From the NCBI RefSeq assembly GCF_014384895.1, contig NZ_JACRSQ010000020.1:1-53752 (forward strand): a stretch of DNA of 53,752 bases, read 5' to 3'. Source of the DNA: Bianquea renquensis (GTDB lineage: Bacteria; Bacillota; Clostridia; Lachnospirales; Bianqueaceae). A program made the position numbers and the translations under genes. Each line of letters opens with the position of its first letter. The first letter of the stretch is position 1. Below are positions 24,869 through 34,100 of this stretch, piece after piece. The notes under the pieces were generated by a model. That model saw only the letters and a list, made by a program, of their open reading frames with translations, was not told the origin of the DNA and searched no databases.

Positions 24869-24935
24869 CGCAAACTTTGGAAGAACCTTCGATTCTTCGG
24901 AATTGGATCCGCCTCGCGGCGGTCTCTTCTAAGGA
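24869..24935 (+). repeat. Composite hairpin repeat, copy 4
   Basis: CAAACTTTGGAAGAACC-TTC-GATTCTTC (second hairpin, 24880-24898) is followed by GGAATTGGATCCGCC-TCGC-GGCGGTC (third hairpin). The first hairpin is reduced to its right arm. The copy lies just after the anti-sigma stop. Confidence 0.72.
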
Positions 24936-24940
24936 TCAAT

Positions 24941-24974
24941 AAGAGGGCTGCCACGCCGTGGTCAGCCCTCTTTT
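24941..24974. terminator. Terminator between anti-sigma and upp
   Basis: AAGAGGGCTG-CCAC-GCC-GTGG-T-CAGCCCTCTTTT forms a long stem with T residues on the plus side, ending the sigma/anti-sigma unit; the A-rich left flank lets it serve upp too. Confidence 0.82.
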
Positions 24975-25022
24975 GCTTATTCCTGCGAGGTCGCCACTGC
25001 CCTGCGGTGCCGCCTCCTCTTT

Positions 25023-25652
25023 TTATTTCGTCCCAAACAGTCGATCCCCTGCGTCGCCAAGTCCCGGTGTGATGTACCCGCGCTCATTCAACTCTTTATC
25101 ATAGCCCACAGTGAAGATCTCGATATCTGGATGGACGGCCTCGACCGCCTTGATTCCAGGCTCCGCCACCACCAGACACATAACCTTGATATTCTTTACG
25201 CCGCGGTTCTTCAAGAGGTTGACCGCCGCGATGATAGAGCCGCCTGTGGCGCACATGGGTTCCGTGATGATCACCGTCCGCTGCTCAATATCCTTCGGCA
25301 TCTTGAAATAATATTCCACCGGTGTCAGCGTCTCCTCATTGCGGTATAGCCCCACATGTCCCACCTTTGCGGCCGGAATGACTTCCAGCACGCCATCAAC
25401 CATTCCTAAGCCAGCCCGCAGAATAGGGACAATCGCCACCGTTTTGCCGCTCACAATCTTCGATTTCATTTTTGCGATGGGTGTCTCTATCTCAATCTCC
25501 TCGAGAGGAAAATTGCGGGTAACCTCATAGGCCATCAAAATCGCGATCTCCTTGACGATGTTGCGAAAATCCTTGGAACAGGTGTCCTTCGAGCGCAGCA
25601 GCGTCAGTTTGTGTTGTAACATGGGATGGTCCAATTGTGTGACAATCGACAT
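25023..25652 (-). CDS. upp: Uracil phosphoribosyltransferase
   Basis: A 209-residue enzyme converting uracil and PRPP to UMP in pyrimidine salvage. The visible motifs are VPILRAGLGMVDG, the PRPP loop ITEPMCATGGSI (most family members have DPMLATGGS) and the uracil-binding end GYITPGLGDAGDRLFGTK. Length and start (AAGGAGG seven to eight bases upstream) match the family. It is transcribed alone from a TTGACA/TATGAT promoter. The Asp-to-Glu change in the PRPP loop is conservative. Confidence 0.97.
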   Translation of the reverse strand: MSIVTQLDHPMLQHKLTLLRSKDTCSKDFRNIVKEIAILMAYEVTRNFPLEEIEIETPIAKMKSKIVSGKTVAIVPILRAGLGMVDGVLEVIPAAKVGHVGLYRNEETLTPVEYYFKMPKDIEQRTVIITEPMCATGGSIIAAVNLLKNRGVKNIKVMCLVVAEPGIKAVEAVHPDIEIFTVGYDKELNERGYITPGLGDAGDRLFGTK

Positions 25653-25695
25653 GCCAATGCCTCCTTAAGTGCTGGATAGATTCTTTCTTCTGTCT

Positions 25696-25725
25696 ATCAT
25701 ACAACGTATCGCGCGCGCATGTCAA
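25696..25725 (-). promoter_or_regulatory. Promoter of upp
   Basis: On the minus strand TTGACA (25720-25725) and TATGAT (25696-25701) with an 18-bp spacer containing GCGCGCGCG. Confidence 0.72.
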
Positions 25726-25812
25726 TATAAATTGGCAAAAAACCTCGAATTTCCGTCACCGTTTCGTCGGTATAAATCCCTCCACAGGGCGGAGCTCAGC
25801 GGAAATCCTGGA

Positions 25813-26328
25813 TCATCCCCGCATCGTAAGCCGGGCAAACTTGGCTAAATCCTTAGGCCGGTACGCCCGAAAGATATCCGCCACCTGCCGTTCAAATGCC
25901 TGTGGATCGAAGGGCCTCTTTTCTTCATCCTCCAGCATTCCCCGCAGCTCCCGAGAAAAACGGGTGTTCATGCGGATGAGCCGGTGTGCAGCCAGAGTGT
26001 TATCCACACAATCCACCAAAAACGCATCCAGGGAATACCCCTGCCCTTCTTCGAGATCGGGCAGCACCTTCTTTCTGTCCGTCAAATGAGTGCTATAGGC
26101 TGCGTCCGCCCAATTCAGGGAGCCAATCTTGGACAAAAATAGCAGCACCCCTCGCATATCCGCCACTGCCAGCTCAACTTTTCCGTTGGTAAACTCCGCT
26201 ATCTCTTCCTCCGTTGGCCTTTGATACCGATAGATCAACATCATGGTATAAGGCTCTACTGAAAAGACCGCTCCCTCCTCTTCAACCCTCGGCAGTGGAA
26301 AAGGCCGTCCCACTTGAAATTCTTGCAC
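25813..26328 (-). CDS. Unknown protein translationally coupled to purA
   Basis: A 171-residue soluble protein not recognised. Features are FPLPRVEEEGAVFSVEPYTM near the N-terminus, MMLIYRYQRPTEEEIAEF, a central LFLSKIGSLNWADAAYSTHLT, and a C-terminal helical part (QVADIFRAYRPKDLAKFARL). The chosen GTG at 26328 has GAGGTGA five bases upstream. A second GTG at 26337 would give an exact 4-nt GTGA overlap with the purA stop at 26334, so either start couples it to purA. The frame continues upstream inside purA and should not be used. It lies at the end of the purA transcript; no purine role is evident. Confidence 0.72.
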   Translation of the reverse strand: MQEFQVGRPFPLPRVEEEGAVFSVEPYTMMLIYRYQRPTEEEIAEFTNGKVELAVADMRGVLLFLSKIGSLNWADAAYSTHLTDRKKVLPDLEEGQGYSLDAFLVDCVDNTLAAHRLIRMNTRFSRELRGMLEDEEKRPFDPQAFERQVADIFRAYRPKDLAKFARLTMRG

Positions 26329-26333
26329 CTTCG

Positions 26334-27605
26334 TCACCTCATAATCGTCTGTTCTCGCCCTGGTCCGACTCCGATCATCGTCACTGGAATCTGACAAATC
26401 TCCTCAACTCTCGCAACAAACCGTCTGGCTGCCTCTGGCAGCTCTTCGTAGGTCTTACAAAAATCAAGCTTTCCCCATCCCTCGAACTCCTCATAGATTG
26501 GCTCGCAATTTGCCAAATCCTCCAGGCTGGCAGGAAAGTCAACGATCGCACTCCCATCTTTTTTATATCCTGTGCAGAGCTTCACCACCGGCATATTGGC
26601 ACATACATCTAACTTGTTGAGCGCTATGGACTCCAGTCCGTTGGCCCGCACAGCCAGACGTCCCATTACGCCGTCAAACCAGCCAACTCTGCGGGCAAGG
26701 CCCGTGGACATCTCATATTCATTGCCCCGGTCGCGAAGCTCCTGCGCTTCACCGCCAAATAGCTCCGTGGGAAAGGGACCCTCGCCGGCACGCGTGATGT
26801 AGGCCTTCATGACACCAAGGGTGTGATGAATCATTGCCGGTCCAATGCCCGCCCCGATGCACACACCTCCTGCTGCTGAATGGGACGACGTCACATAAGG
26901 GTACGTCCCCATTCCCACGTCCAGCATCGTGGCCTGAGCGCCTTCAAAGATCACCGTCTGCCCACTCTGAATCGCCGTATACACCAGCAAGCTGGCATCG
27001 GCCATATAGGGTTTCAGGGTCCTTCCGTATTGCAGATATTGTTCAACAACCGCATCCGCATCCACGGTTTCAATCCCGCCATAGACTTTGGTGATGTAGC
27101 GGTTTTTAATCTTTACATTTTCTTTGACTTTATGGGCAAACTCATCAGGGTGTAGAAGATCACATACGCGAAGCCCGATGCGCTCCACCTTGTCCATATA
27201 ACAGGGTCCAATGCCTCTGCGCGGCGTTCCCAGATCCTCGCGTCCTCTGGCCGCCTCCATCAGCGTGTCTAAAATCTTATGGTAGGGCATGACCAGGTGG
27301 GCTCGAAGGCTGATTCTCAAATTCGAGAGGCTGACACCTCGCTCTTCCAGCTGCCGCATCTCCGCAAGCAAATCCTGCGGATCGATGGCTGTGCCATTCC
27401 CTAGGACACATGTTACATCCGGGTACAGAATCCCCGAGGGGATCAGTCGAAACTGATAGATCTGATCCTGTACGGCTACTGTGTGCCCCGCGTTATTGCC
27501 TCCTGCCGTGCGAACAACCATCTGCGCAGAACTTGCCAACCTGTCGATGATTTTCGCTTTTCCCTCGTCACCCCATTGGGCTCCGATGATAGCCGTACTC
27601 GCCAT
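26334..27605 (-). CDS. purA: Adenylosuccinate synthetase
   Basis: A 423-residue enzyme that joins IMP and aspartate with GTP in AMP synthesis. The N-terminal GTP/IMP loop is WGDEGKAK (the usual form is WGDEGKGK). The family motifs GGNNAGHTV, GTPRRGIGPCYMDKVERIG and EGAQATMLDVGMGTYPYVTS follow, then GVMKAYITRAGEGPFPTEL and the base-binding C-terminal segment GVGPGREQTI. The ATG at 27605 has GGAGG nine bases upstream; the GTG three codons before it overlaps that site. A GTG-started unknown gene follows with overlap. The Gly-to-Ala change in the loop is unusual but the rest looks active. Confidence 0.97.
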   Translation of the reverse strand: MASTAIIGAQWGDEGKAKIIDRLASSAQMVVRTAGGNNAGHTVAVQDQIYQFRLIPSGILYPDVTCVLGNGTAIDPQDLLAEMRQLEERGVSLSNLRISLRAHLVMPYHKILDTLMEAARGREDLGTPRRGIGPCYMDKVERIGLRVCDLLHPDEFAHKVKENVKIKNRYITKVYGGIETVDADAVVEQYLQYGRTLKPYMADASLLVYTAIQSGQTVIFEGAQATMLDVGMGTYPYVTSSHSAAGGVCIGAGIGPAMIHHTLGVMKAYITRAGEGPFPTELFGGEAQELRDRGNEYEMSTGLARRVGWFDGVMGRLAVRANGLESIALNKLDVCANMPVVKLCTGYKKDGSAIVDFPASLEDLANCEPIYEEFEGWGKLDFCKTYEELPEAARRFVARVEEICQIPVTMIGVGPGREQTIMR

Positions 27606-27665
27606 CCTCAACACCTCCGCATTTTAGGTTCCAGCCCACAAAACGACTTTCGTGGATTGGTTTTA

Positions 27666-27694
27666 ATCATACTACAAAGTGATTTGGAAATCAA
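27666..27694 (-). promoter_or_regulatory. Promoter of purA
   Basis: On the minus strand TTGATT (27689-27694) and TATGAT (27666-27671) are spaced by 17 bp. Confidence 0.7.
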
Positions 27695-27788
27695 GTGATT
27701 CTTTCCCTTTCGACGGCATTCGCCTCTCAAGGGGTCGCTGCGCCTCTTTTCTTCAAGATAAGTTCAGAAAAATGACACAAATTCACTA

Positions 27789-27817
27789 TTTACAAACACC
27801 TATAAACCCAGTATAAT
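27789..27817 (+). promoter_or_regulatory. Promoter of mecA
   Basis: TTTACA (27789-27794) and TATAAT (27812-27817) are spaced by 17 bp. The leader of about 67 nt then begins. Confidence 0.85.
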
Positions 27818-27822
27818 ACAGT

Positions 27823-27862
27823 AAAGAAAAGGTATATTTTTCTTTCCCGGCGTAACTTCGGG
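27823..27862 (+). promoter_or_regulatory. Structured leader of mecA
   Basis: AAAGAAAA (27823-27830) pairs with TTTTCTTT (27838-27845) around GGTATAT. A second small stem CCCG/CGGG (27846-27849 with 27859-27862) follows, before the AAAGGG binding site. It matches no known riboswitch that I can recognise. Confidence 0.35.
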
Positions 27863-27891
27863 TTCACCTCACATAGAAAGGGTTGGTGAAT

Positions 27892-28560
27892 ATGAAAGCA
27901 GAAAGAATCAACAAGAACCAAATACGGTTTACATTGAATAAAGCGGATTTACAGGAACGCCAGCTCAAGGTTACGGAGTTGGCCTATGGATCTGACAAGA
28001 CGAAGGCGCTGTTTGACGATATGATGCATACGGCTTTGACTGAGTTTGGCTTTGATTTTTCGGAGAAACCTCTGATGATCGAAGCGATCCCCATCTCGGA
28101 AGAAAGTCTGATGATTACAGTTACCAAGGTGTCCGGCCAGAACGACCTTGCGGCACTCTTTGGACTTCCCGAGACCGCCAGCGCTCCCAAACCGAAAACC
28201 ATGTCCGCGCCCTTTACTCCGTCATCGGAATTCGACCCGGCTGATCAGACAAAGGGCTCTGAACAGCATTTCATCTATCGCTTTACCGATTTCTCCCTGC
28301 TCTGTAGGGCCGCCGCATTGGTTCCCGATTCCATGCAGTTAAAGAATCAATTGTATAAGGATGAGGCCAAGGGAATCTACTATCTTGCCGTGCGTTTCAC
28401 CAAGACCAGTGGAAAAACGCGTTTTGTTCTGACGATGCTGGGTGAATATGCGACGGACATCTGCGATGCAGACCTGATGAGTTCCTACTTGACAGAGCAT
28501 TGCCGTCTTCTCATCAAGACCCGTGCATTACAGAAATTATCCGCGGTGGAGCACAGCTAA
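27892..28560 (+). CDS. mecA: MecA-type adaptor protein
   Basis: A 222-residue adaptor that delivers substrates to the ClpC ATPase. The N-terminal domain has the family opening MKAERINKNQIRFTLNKADL and a following TEFGFDFSEKPLMIEAIPIS. A variable linker at about 85-125 is Pro/Ser-rich. The C-terminal ClpC-binding domain has FIYRFTDFSLLCRAA and later strands FVLTMLGEYA. ATG 27892 is chosen for the AAAGGG site; TTG and GTG codons just upstream are in frame. In this lineage MecA would control regulator turnover or sporulation (family knowledge). Confidence 0.93.
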   Translation: MKAERINKNQIRFTLNKADLQERQLKVTELAYGSDKTKALFDDMMHTALTEFGFDFSEKPLMIEAIPISEESLMITVTKVSGQNDLAALFGLPETASAPKPKTMSAPFTPSSEFDPADQTKGSEQHFIYRFTDFSLLCRAAALVPDSMQLKNQLYKDEAKGIYYLAVRFTKTSGKTRFVLTMLGEYATDICDADLMSSYLTEHCRLLIKTRALQKLSAVEHS

Positions 28561-28605
28561 GGGAACCTACAATCCGCTTTGCACTGTGGTTTTGCCCAAT
28601 GGGAA

Positions 28606-28658
28606 AGTCCGCCGTAGGGCGGACATAATCATAAGTTCGCGTTCCGCGAACTTTTTTA
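28606..28658 (+). repeat. Composite hairpin repeat, copy 5, acting as mecA terminator
   Basis: AGTCCGCC-GTA-GGGCGGACAT is followed by AAGTTCGC-GTTCC-GCGAACTT (28633-28653) and six T residues. The order of hairpins is reversed relative to the 41245 copy: the third hairpin comes first. The last hairpin with its T-run has the form of a rho-independent terminator. Confidence 0.78.
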
Positions 28659-28687
28659 TTGCGAAAAAATCTGAATGTGGGCAAAAC

Positions 28688-28717
28688 TTGAGTAATTTCA
28701 TAAAAAATGCGTATCCT
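28688..28717 (+). promoter_or_regulatory. Possible promoter of the FAD-Rieske operon
   Basis: TTGAGT (28688-28693) and TATCCT (28712-28717) have an 18-bp spacer. The -10 is weak, so this may be activated or not the true promoter. Confidence 0.4.
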
Positions 28718-28748
28718 ACCTTCTATCATCCTGTAGGAGGCATGCGAA

Positions 28749-30191
28749 ATGAACTCAATCTGGGATTCAACTGTTACAGTCCCAACATACCCAGCTCTAC
28801 ATCAAAATATAACCGTTGACGCCGCAGTCATTGGCGGTGGAATCGCGGGACTTCTGATCGCCTATCAGCTTGAAAAAAGGGGGATCCATGCAGTGGTCCT
28901 GGAGCGGGACCGCATTTGGGGTGGACAAACCCATGACACAACCGCCAAAATCACAGCACAGCACGGAATATGCTACCATCCGCTAATCCAGAATTATGGA
29001 GAGGAAAAGGCCGCACAGTACGCAGCTGCCAATCAAGCTGCGATCCATGAATTTCGAACCCTCATACAAAAGGGCAACATTCCGTGTGAGTGGGAGGAAG
29101 TTCCATCCTATCTCTATACAACCATGGACGAAGCCCTTTTAGAGAAGGAAGCTCTTGCCGCTGCCCGTGTTGGCCTTGACAGCCGTTTTACCACGGACAC
29201 TTCCCTACCCTTTCCCATTAAAGCGGCCCTCTGCTTTCCCGGGCAAGCCCAGTTCAATCCGCTTTTATTTTTACAGGCGCTCCTCCCGTCGCTGACGATC
29301 TATGAAAAGACACCTGTGCTATCCATTGAGAAGCAGGCCGTCTCCGTGCCGGGTGCCACTGTGCAAGCCCGCCATATCATCCTGGCTTGCCATTACCCCT
29401 TTCCTCGCTGGCCCGGTTTCTACTTTCTCCGAATGCACCAAGAGCGGTCCTATGTGCTGGCTTTGCGCGAGGCGGACCAGGTGGACGGAATGTATTACGG
29501 CATTGACAGCGACGGCCTCTCCTTTCGAAATAGCGGTTCTCTTCTGCTTTTGGGCGGGGCGGGTCATCGGACTGGGAAACGGCTCGATCAGAATCCGTAT
29601 CAGCAGCTCTGGCGGCAAGCGCAGCTGCTATACCCTAACTGTGAACAGGCCGCACGCTGGTCCGCCCAGGATTGTATGCCACTGGACGGTATCCCGTATA
29701 TCGGTACTTTTTCTCCAACTAGACCGAATTGGTACGTCGCAACGGGCTTTCATAAGTGGGGGATGACGACCTCCATGGCCGCCGCTATGATCCTGACAGG
29801 CATGATTCTGGGCGAACCGCCTGCCTACAGCGGCGTGTTTTCTCCGCGCCGCTTCTCCTTAAAGGCCAGCAAACAAAATTTGAAGGAGGATATCCGCGTC
29901 TCCGTCAAATCTCTCAGCCGACAATTCTTCACTGGACCTAAAAAGTCTGTGGATGATCTATTGCCCGGACAAGCTGGAATTGTACGGCTCGGTGGCCGCA
30001 AGGTGGCGGCTTACCGGGATGAATCCGACAGACTCTATCACATAAGCGCAAAATGTCCACATCTCGGCTGCCAGCTGGAGTGGAATCCGGCGGAGCGCTC
30101 CTGGGACTGCCCCTGTCATGGGTCCCGGTTTGACTATACTGGCAAACTCCTCGACAGCCCGGCAAAATCAAATGTAGGAGGCCAATCATGA
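28749..30191 (+). CDS. FAD-dependent oxidoreductase fused to a Rieske iron-sulfur domain
   Basis: A 480-residue fusion. Residues 25-360 are a DAO/GlpO-type flavoprotein: FAD motif VIGGGIAGLLIAYQLEKRG at about 28-46, WGGQTHDTTAKITAQHG, and the C-terminal FAD contact GFHKWGMTTSMAAAM. After a linker, residues about 390-475 are a Rieske [2Fe-2S] domain with CPHLGC and CPCHGSRF ligands (Cys-X-His and Cys-X2-His). The combination suggests electron transfer between the flavin and an acceptor during amine or hydroxy-acid oxidation. Its substrate is unknown. AGGAGG precedes the ATG, and its stop overlaps the next start by 4 nt. Similar fusions are known in Firmicutes, usually without assigned function. 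Confidence 0.9.
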   Translation: MNSIWDSTVTVPTYPALHQNITVDAAVIGGGIAGLLIAYQLEKRGIHAVVLERDRIWGGQTHDTTAKITAQHGICYHPLIQNYGEEKAAQYAAANQAAIHEFRTLIQKGNIPCEWEEVPSYLYTTMDEALLEKEALAAARVGLDSRFTTDTSLPFPIKAALCFPGQAQFNPLLFLQALLPSLTIYEKTPVLSIEKQAVSVPGATVQARHIILACHYPFPRWPGFYFLRMHQERSYVLALREADQVDGMYYGIDSDGLSFRNSGSLLLLGGAGHRTGKRLDQNPYQQLWRQAQLLYPNCEQAARWSAQDCMPLDGIPYIGTFSPTRPNWYVATGFHKWGMTTSMAAAMILTGMILGEPPAYSGVFSPRRFSLKASKQNLKEDIRVSVKSLSRQFFTGPKKSVDDLLPGQAGIVRLGGRKVAAYRDESDRLYHISAKCPHLGCQLEWNPAERSWDCPCHGSRFDYTGKLLDSPAKSNVGGQS

Positions 30192-31093
30192 CCCATTTCC
30201 ACGGCACTCGAAGAAAGCGAACCTATTTTGAAGGCTGGTATCTCAAACAGCAATGCGGGCCGTACAGCCTGGCGCTCATCCCCGCCTATCACATCGACGA
30301 GTATGGCAATCCATCCGCATCGATCCAGATCATAACCCCCGACGGCTCAGATTTCGCCGCCTTTGATTCTGGCTCTTTTGCCGCGCGAAAGGACCGCTTT
30401 TGGGTTCGAATCGGGAAAAATGTTTTTTCAGAGCAAGGGATGAAGCTGGACCTGGCGACCCCCCGGTATAGGATTACAGGGCAAGTCCGGTTCCACTCCC
30501 TGACGCCTCTCTCGTATTCTGCCATGGGCCCCTTCTCGCTCCTCCCCTTTATGCAGTGCAGCCATGAGGTGCTAAGCCTTTGCCATACGGTGGAGGGCAC
30601 TCTTCTGCTGAACGGCAAGCCCCTGGTATTTCACCGCGGGATCGGATATATTGAAAAAGATCGGGGAACATCATTTCCCAGCCAGTATTTCTGGACTCAA
30701 TGCAATCAATCCGCAGGCGGAAGCCAGAGTATTTTCATGTCAGCGGCCCACATCCCCATAGGAAAGTTCTCGTTCACCGGAACCACCTGCTGTATCCTCT
30801 ATGGCGGCCGCCAGTATCGACTGGCCACGTATCTGGGGGCCAAAGTGCTACGCCTGCGCCCTCAAACCGTCATTGTCCGCCAAGGGAAAAAATATCTTCG
30901 GGCCGATGTGCTTAAGGTCGCGCCCCACCCTCTACAAGCTCCTATGCGGGGCGGCATGTCCCGCAGTATCCAGGAAAGTCTCTGCTGTCAAGTGCGGTAT
31001 CGGTTTTATGCCGGATCCCATCTATTGCTGGACGAGGTATGCCAAAATGCCAGCTATGAATATGTCGCCCCAGACAGGGAACCAGCCAAATAA
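30188..31093 (+). CDS. Tocopherol cyclase-like protein
   Basis: A 301-residue protein with the motifs of the tocopherol cyclase-like family (Pfam Tocopherol_cycl): YFEGWYLK near residue 13, SLALIPAYHID, YSAMGPFSLLPFMQCSHEVLS split over two strands, and YIEKDRGTSFPSQYFW at about 157-172. There is no signal peptide. Bacterial members outside cyanobacteria do not make tocopherol; they may bind or modify a lipid or quinone-like compound. It is translationally coupled (4-nt ATGA overlap) to the FAD-Rieske enzyme, so the two probably act on related molecules. Confidence 0.85.
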   Translation: MTHFHGTRRKRTYFEGWYLKQQCGPYSLALIPAYHIDEYGNPSASIQIITPDGSDFAAFDSGSFAARKDRFWVRIGKNVFSEQGMKLDLATPRYRITGQVRFHSLTPLSYSAMGPFSLLPFMQCSHEVLSLCHTVEGTLLLNGKPLVFHRGIGYIEKDRGTSFPSQYFWTQCNQSAGGSQSIFMSAAHIPIGKFSFTGTTCCILYGGRQYRLATYLGAKVLRLRPQTVIVRQGKKYLRADVLKVAPHPLQAPMRGGMSRSIQESLCCQVRYRFYAGSHLLLDEVCQNASYEYVAPDREPAK

Positions 31094-31125
31094 CTCCTTC
31101 TTCCAGCGGATTTTAGAGGAAAAAT

Positions 31126-31184
31126 GAAACGCCCTGCCGGTTGGCCCAGATATACATCTGTGTCGCCAAGACAGGGCGTTTTAT
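31126..31184. terminator. Bidirectional terminator between the cyclase-like gene and carB
   Basis: GAAACGCCCTG (31127-) and CAGGGCGTTTT (to about 31183) pair, with a poorly paired interior. A and T runs on the two sides fit two convergent units. Confidence 0.7.
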
Positions 31185-31192
31185 ATAGGGAT

Positions 31193-34100
31193 TTATTTGT
31201 CCTGAATCTCCTTGTGGAACTGCTGTAGCGGCTTTACGCTGAGACGGCTAGCCCTCTTCACAGCTTTGATTCCCTCCACAGTGGCTTTCGCCGCCGCCAT
31301 GGTGGTCATATAGGGAATCCTTCCTTTAATCGCAGCCTTACGGATATAGCTGTCGTCCGTAGCGCTCTTCTTCCCGATGGGCGTGTTGATGATCAGGTCA
31401 ATCTTTTTATTGGTGATGGCATCCATGATGTTCGGCCGCCCCTCATTGAGCTTGGCAATCTTTTCACAGGGGATCCCACCAGCCACAATGGTCTCATAGG
31501 TTCGCCCTGTAGCCATAAGCGAAAAGCCACACTGGTAGAAGTCTCGGGCCACATCCAGAACCTCCGCCTTATCTCTATCGTTGACGCTGAGCAGGAGGGT
31601 TCCTTCCAGGGGAAGCCGTGTCTGCGTCGCCTCCTGGGCCTTAAAGAATGCCTCCCCAAAGTTCTCGGATATGCCGAGGACTTCGCCGGTGGAACGCATC
31701 TCTGGCCCTAAGACCGGATCGACCTCCTGGAACATATTGAAGGGGAAGACGGCCTCCTTCACACCGTAGTGGGAGAAATGCTTTTCCTTTAATGCCGGCA
31801 CAGGCGATGGACGCCCGGTTAGATGGGCGGTCATGATATCTGTGGCTAGCTTCACCATCTTAATATTGCATACCTTCGACACGAGAGGAACTGTGCGGGA
31901 GGCTCTTGGGTTCGCCTCTAGCACATATACGGTGTCGTCCTCAATGGCGTACTGCATGTTCATCAGGCCAACGACATGCATTTCTTTCGCGATACGGCGG
32001 GTATATTCCTTGATGGTGTCCACCTGATCCTGGGTAAGATTCATGGAGGGCAGGATACAGGCCGAATCCCCGGAATGGACGCCGGCCAGCTCAATGTGCT
32101 CCATCACAGCCGGAACGAACACATTCTCCCCGTCGCTGATGGCATCCGCCTCGCACTCCGTGGCATGGTGTAGGAAGCGGTCTATGAGAATGGGGCGATC
32201 CGGCGTCACGCCCACGGCTGCCTTCATATAATACGTCAGATCCTCGTCATCGTGTACAATCTCCATGCCCCGGCCTCCCAGCACATAGGATGGACGCACC
32301 ATAACCGGATACCCAATTTGGTTGGCGATCGCCACGGCTTCTTCCACATTGACCGCCATCCCCGACTCCGGCATGGGAATCTTCAGCTTGTCCATCATGT
32401 CACGGAACAAATCCCGGTCCTCCGCCAAATCAATGGTCTCTGGCGTCGTTCCCAGAATAGTGACGCCAGCTTTCTTCAAATCCGAGGCTAGATTCAGCGG
32501 CGTCTGCCCTCCAAATTGAGCGATGACGCCCACCGGCTTCTCCTTATGGTAAATGCTCAGGACGTCCTCCAGTGTCAGCGGTTCAAAATACAGCTTATCC
32601 GAGGTATCATAGTCCGTGGATACCGTCTCTGGATTGCAGTTGACAATGATCGTCTCAAATCCAAGTTCTTTCAGAGCAAATGCGGCGTGGACGCAACAAT
32701 AGTCAAACTCAATGCCCTGGCCGATTCGATTGGGACCGCCGCCCAGGATCATAACCTTCGGCTTGTCCGTGTTGACGGGACTTTTGTCCTCGATGTGATA
32801 GCTAGAATAATAGTATGCTGCATCCTGGGTACCGCTGACATGGACGCCTTCCCATGCTTCCACGACGCCCTGCTGAGTTCTGGCATCCCGGATGGCCTCC
32901 TCCGGAACGCCGAGAATCTGACTCAGATACTTATCGGAAAATCCGTCCAGCTTCGCCTGTCTCAGCGCAGCCGCCGGCGGCACACTCCCTCGATACTGCT
33001 TGAGCGACTCTTCCTCCTCAACCAGCTCTTTCATTTGTTCGATGAAGTACCGCTTGATCTTCGTCAGCTCATACAGTTCCTCCACCGTGGCACCCTTTCG
33101 CAATGCTTCATACATAATAAATTGCCGCTCGCTGGTGGGGACGCAGAGCATCTTCAACAGTTCTTTTTTTGTCTTATCGGCAAAATCCTTGGCGCCGCCC
33201 AGGCCATATCGACCTGTCTCCAAACTCCGGATCGCCTTCTGAAATGCTTCTTTATATGTCTTGCCGATGCTCATGACCTCACCGACAGCCCGCATCTGCG
33301 TTCCCAGCTTATCCATGGAACCCTTGAATTTCTCAAAGGCCCATCGTGCAAACTTGATGACGATATAGTCTCCCCCTGGAACATACTTGTCCAAAGTGCC
33401 GTACTTTCCACAAGGTATCTCATCCAAAGTCAGCCCACTGGCCAGCATAGCTGACACTAGCGCGATGGGGAATCCTGTGGCCTTAGACGCCAGAGCGGAA
33501 GAACGGGAGGTTCGGGGATTGATCTCGATCACAACGACTCGGTCGCTCACCGGATCGTGGGCGAACTGTACGTTGGTCCCCCCGATGACCTGGATCGCTT
33601 CCACAATCTTGTATGCCTGCTCCTGTAACCGCTGCTGCACTTCCTCTGAGATGGTCAACATGGGAGCTGAACAGAATGAATCCCCTGTATGTACGCCTAG
33701 CGGATCGATATTTTCAATAAAGCATACGGTGATCATGTTATTCTTTGCATCGCGGACGACTTCCAATTCTAGCTCTTCCCAGCCTAAAATCGATTCTTCC
33801 ACCAGGACCTGGCCCACCAGGCTCGCCTGTAGACCTCTAGCGCATACCGTCTTCAATTCTTCCACATTATAGACGAGACCGCCGCCGGCTCCTCCCATGG
33901 TATAGGCTGGGCGAAGCACCACAGGATATCCAAGCTTGTCCGCAATGGCCAGCGCTTCCTCCACCGTGTAGGCCACCTCGCTTCGCGCCATCTCAATTCC
34001 CAAGTCATTCATCGTCTTCTTGAACTCGATGCGGTCCTCCCCGCGCTCAATGGCGTCAACCTGCACCCCGATGACCTTCACTCCGTATTGGTCCAATACT

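Noticed and set aside
26329..26397. N-terminal extension of the purA-coupled gene
   Set aside because: The extension is low-complexity Asp/Arg sequence that mirrors the end of purA in another frame.
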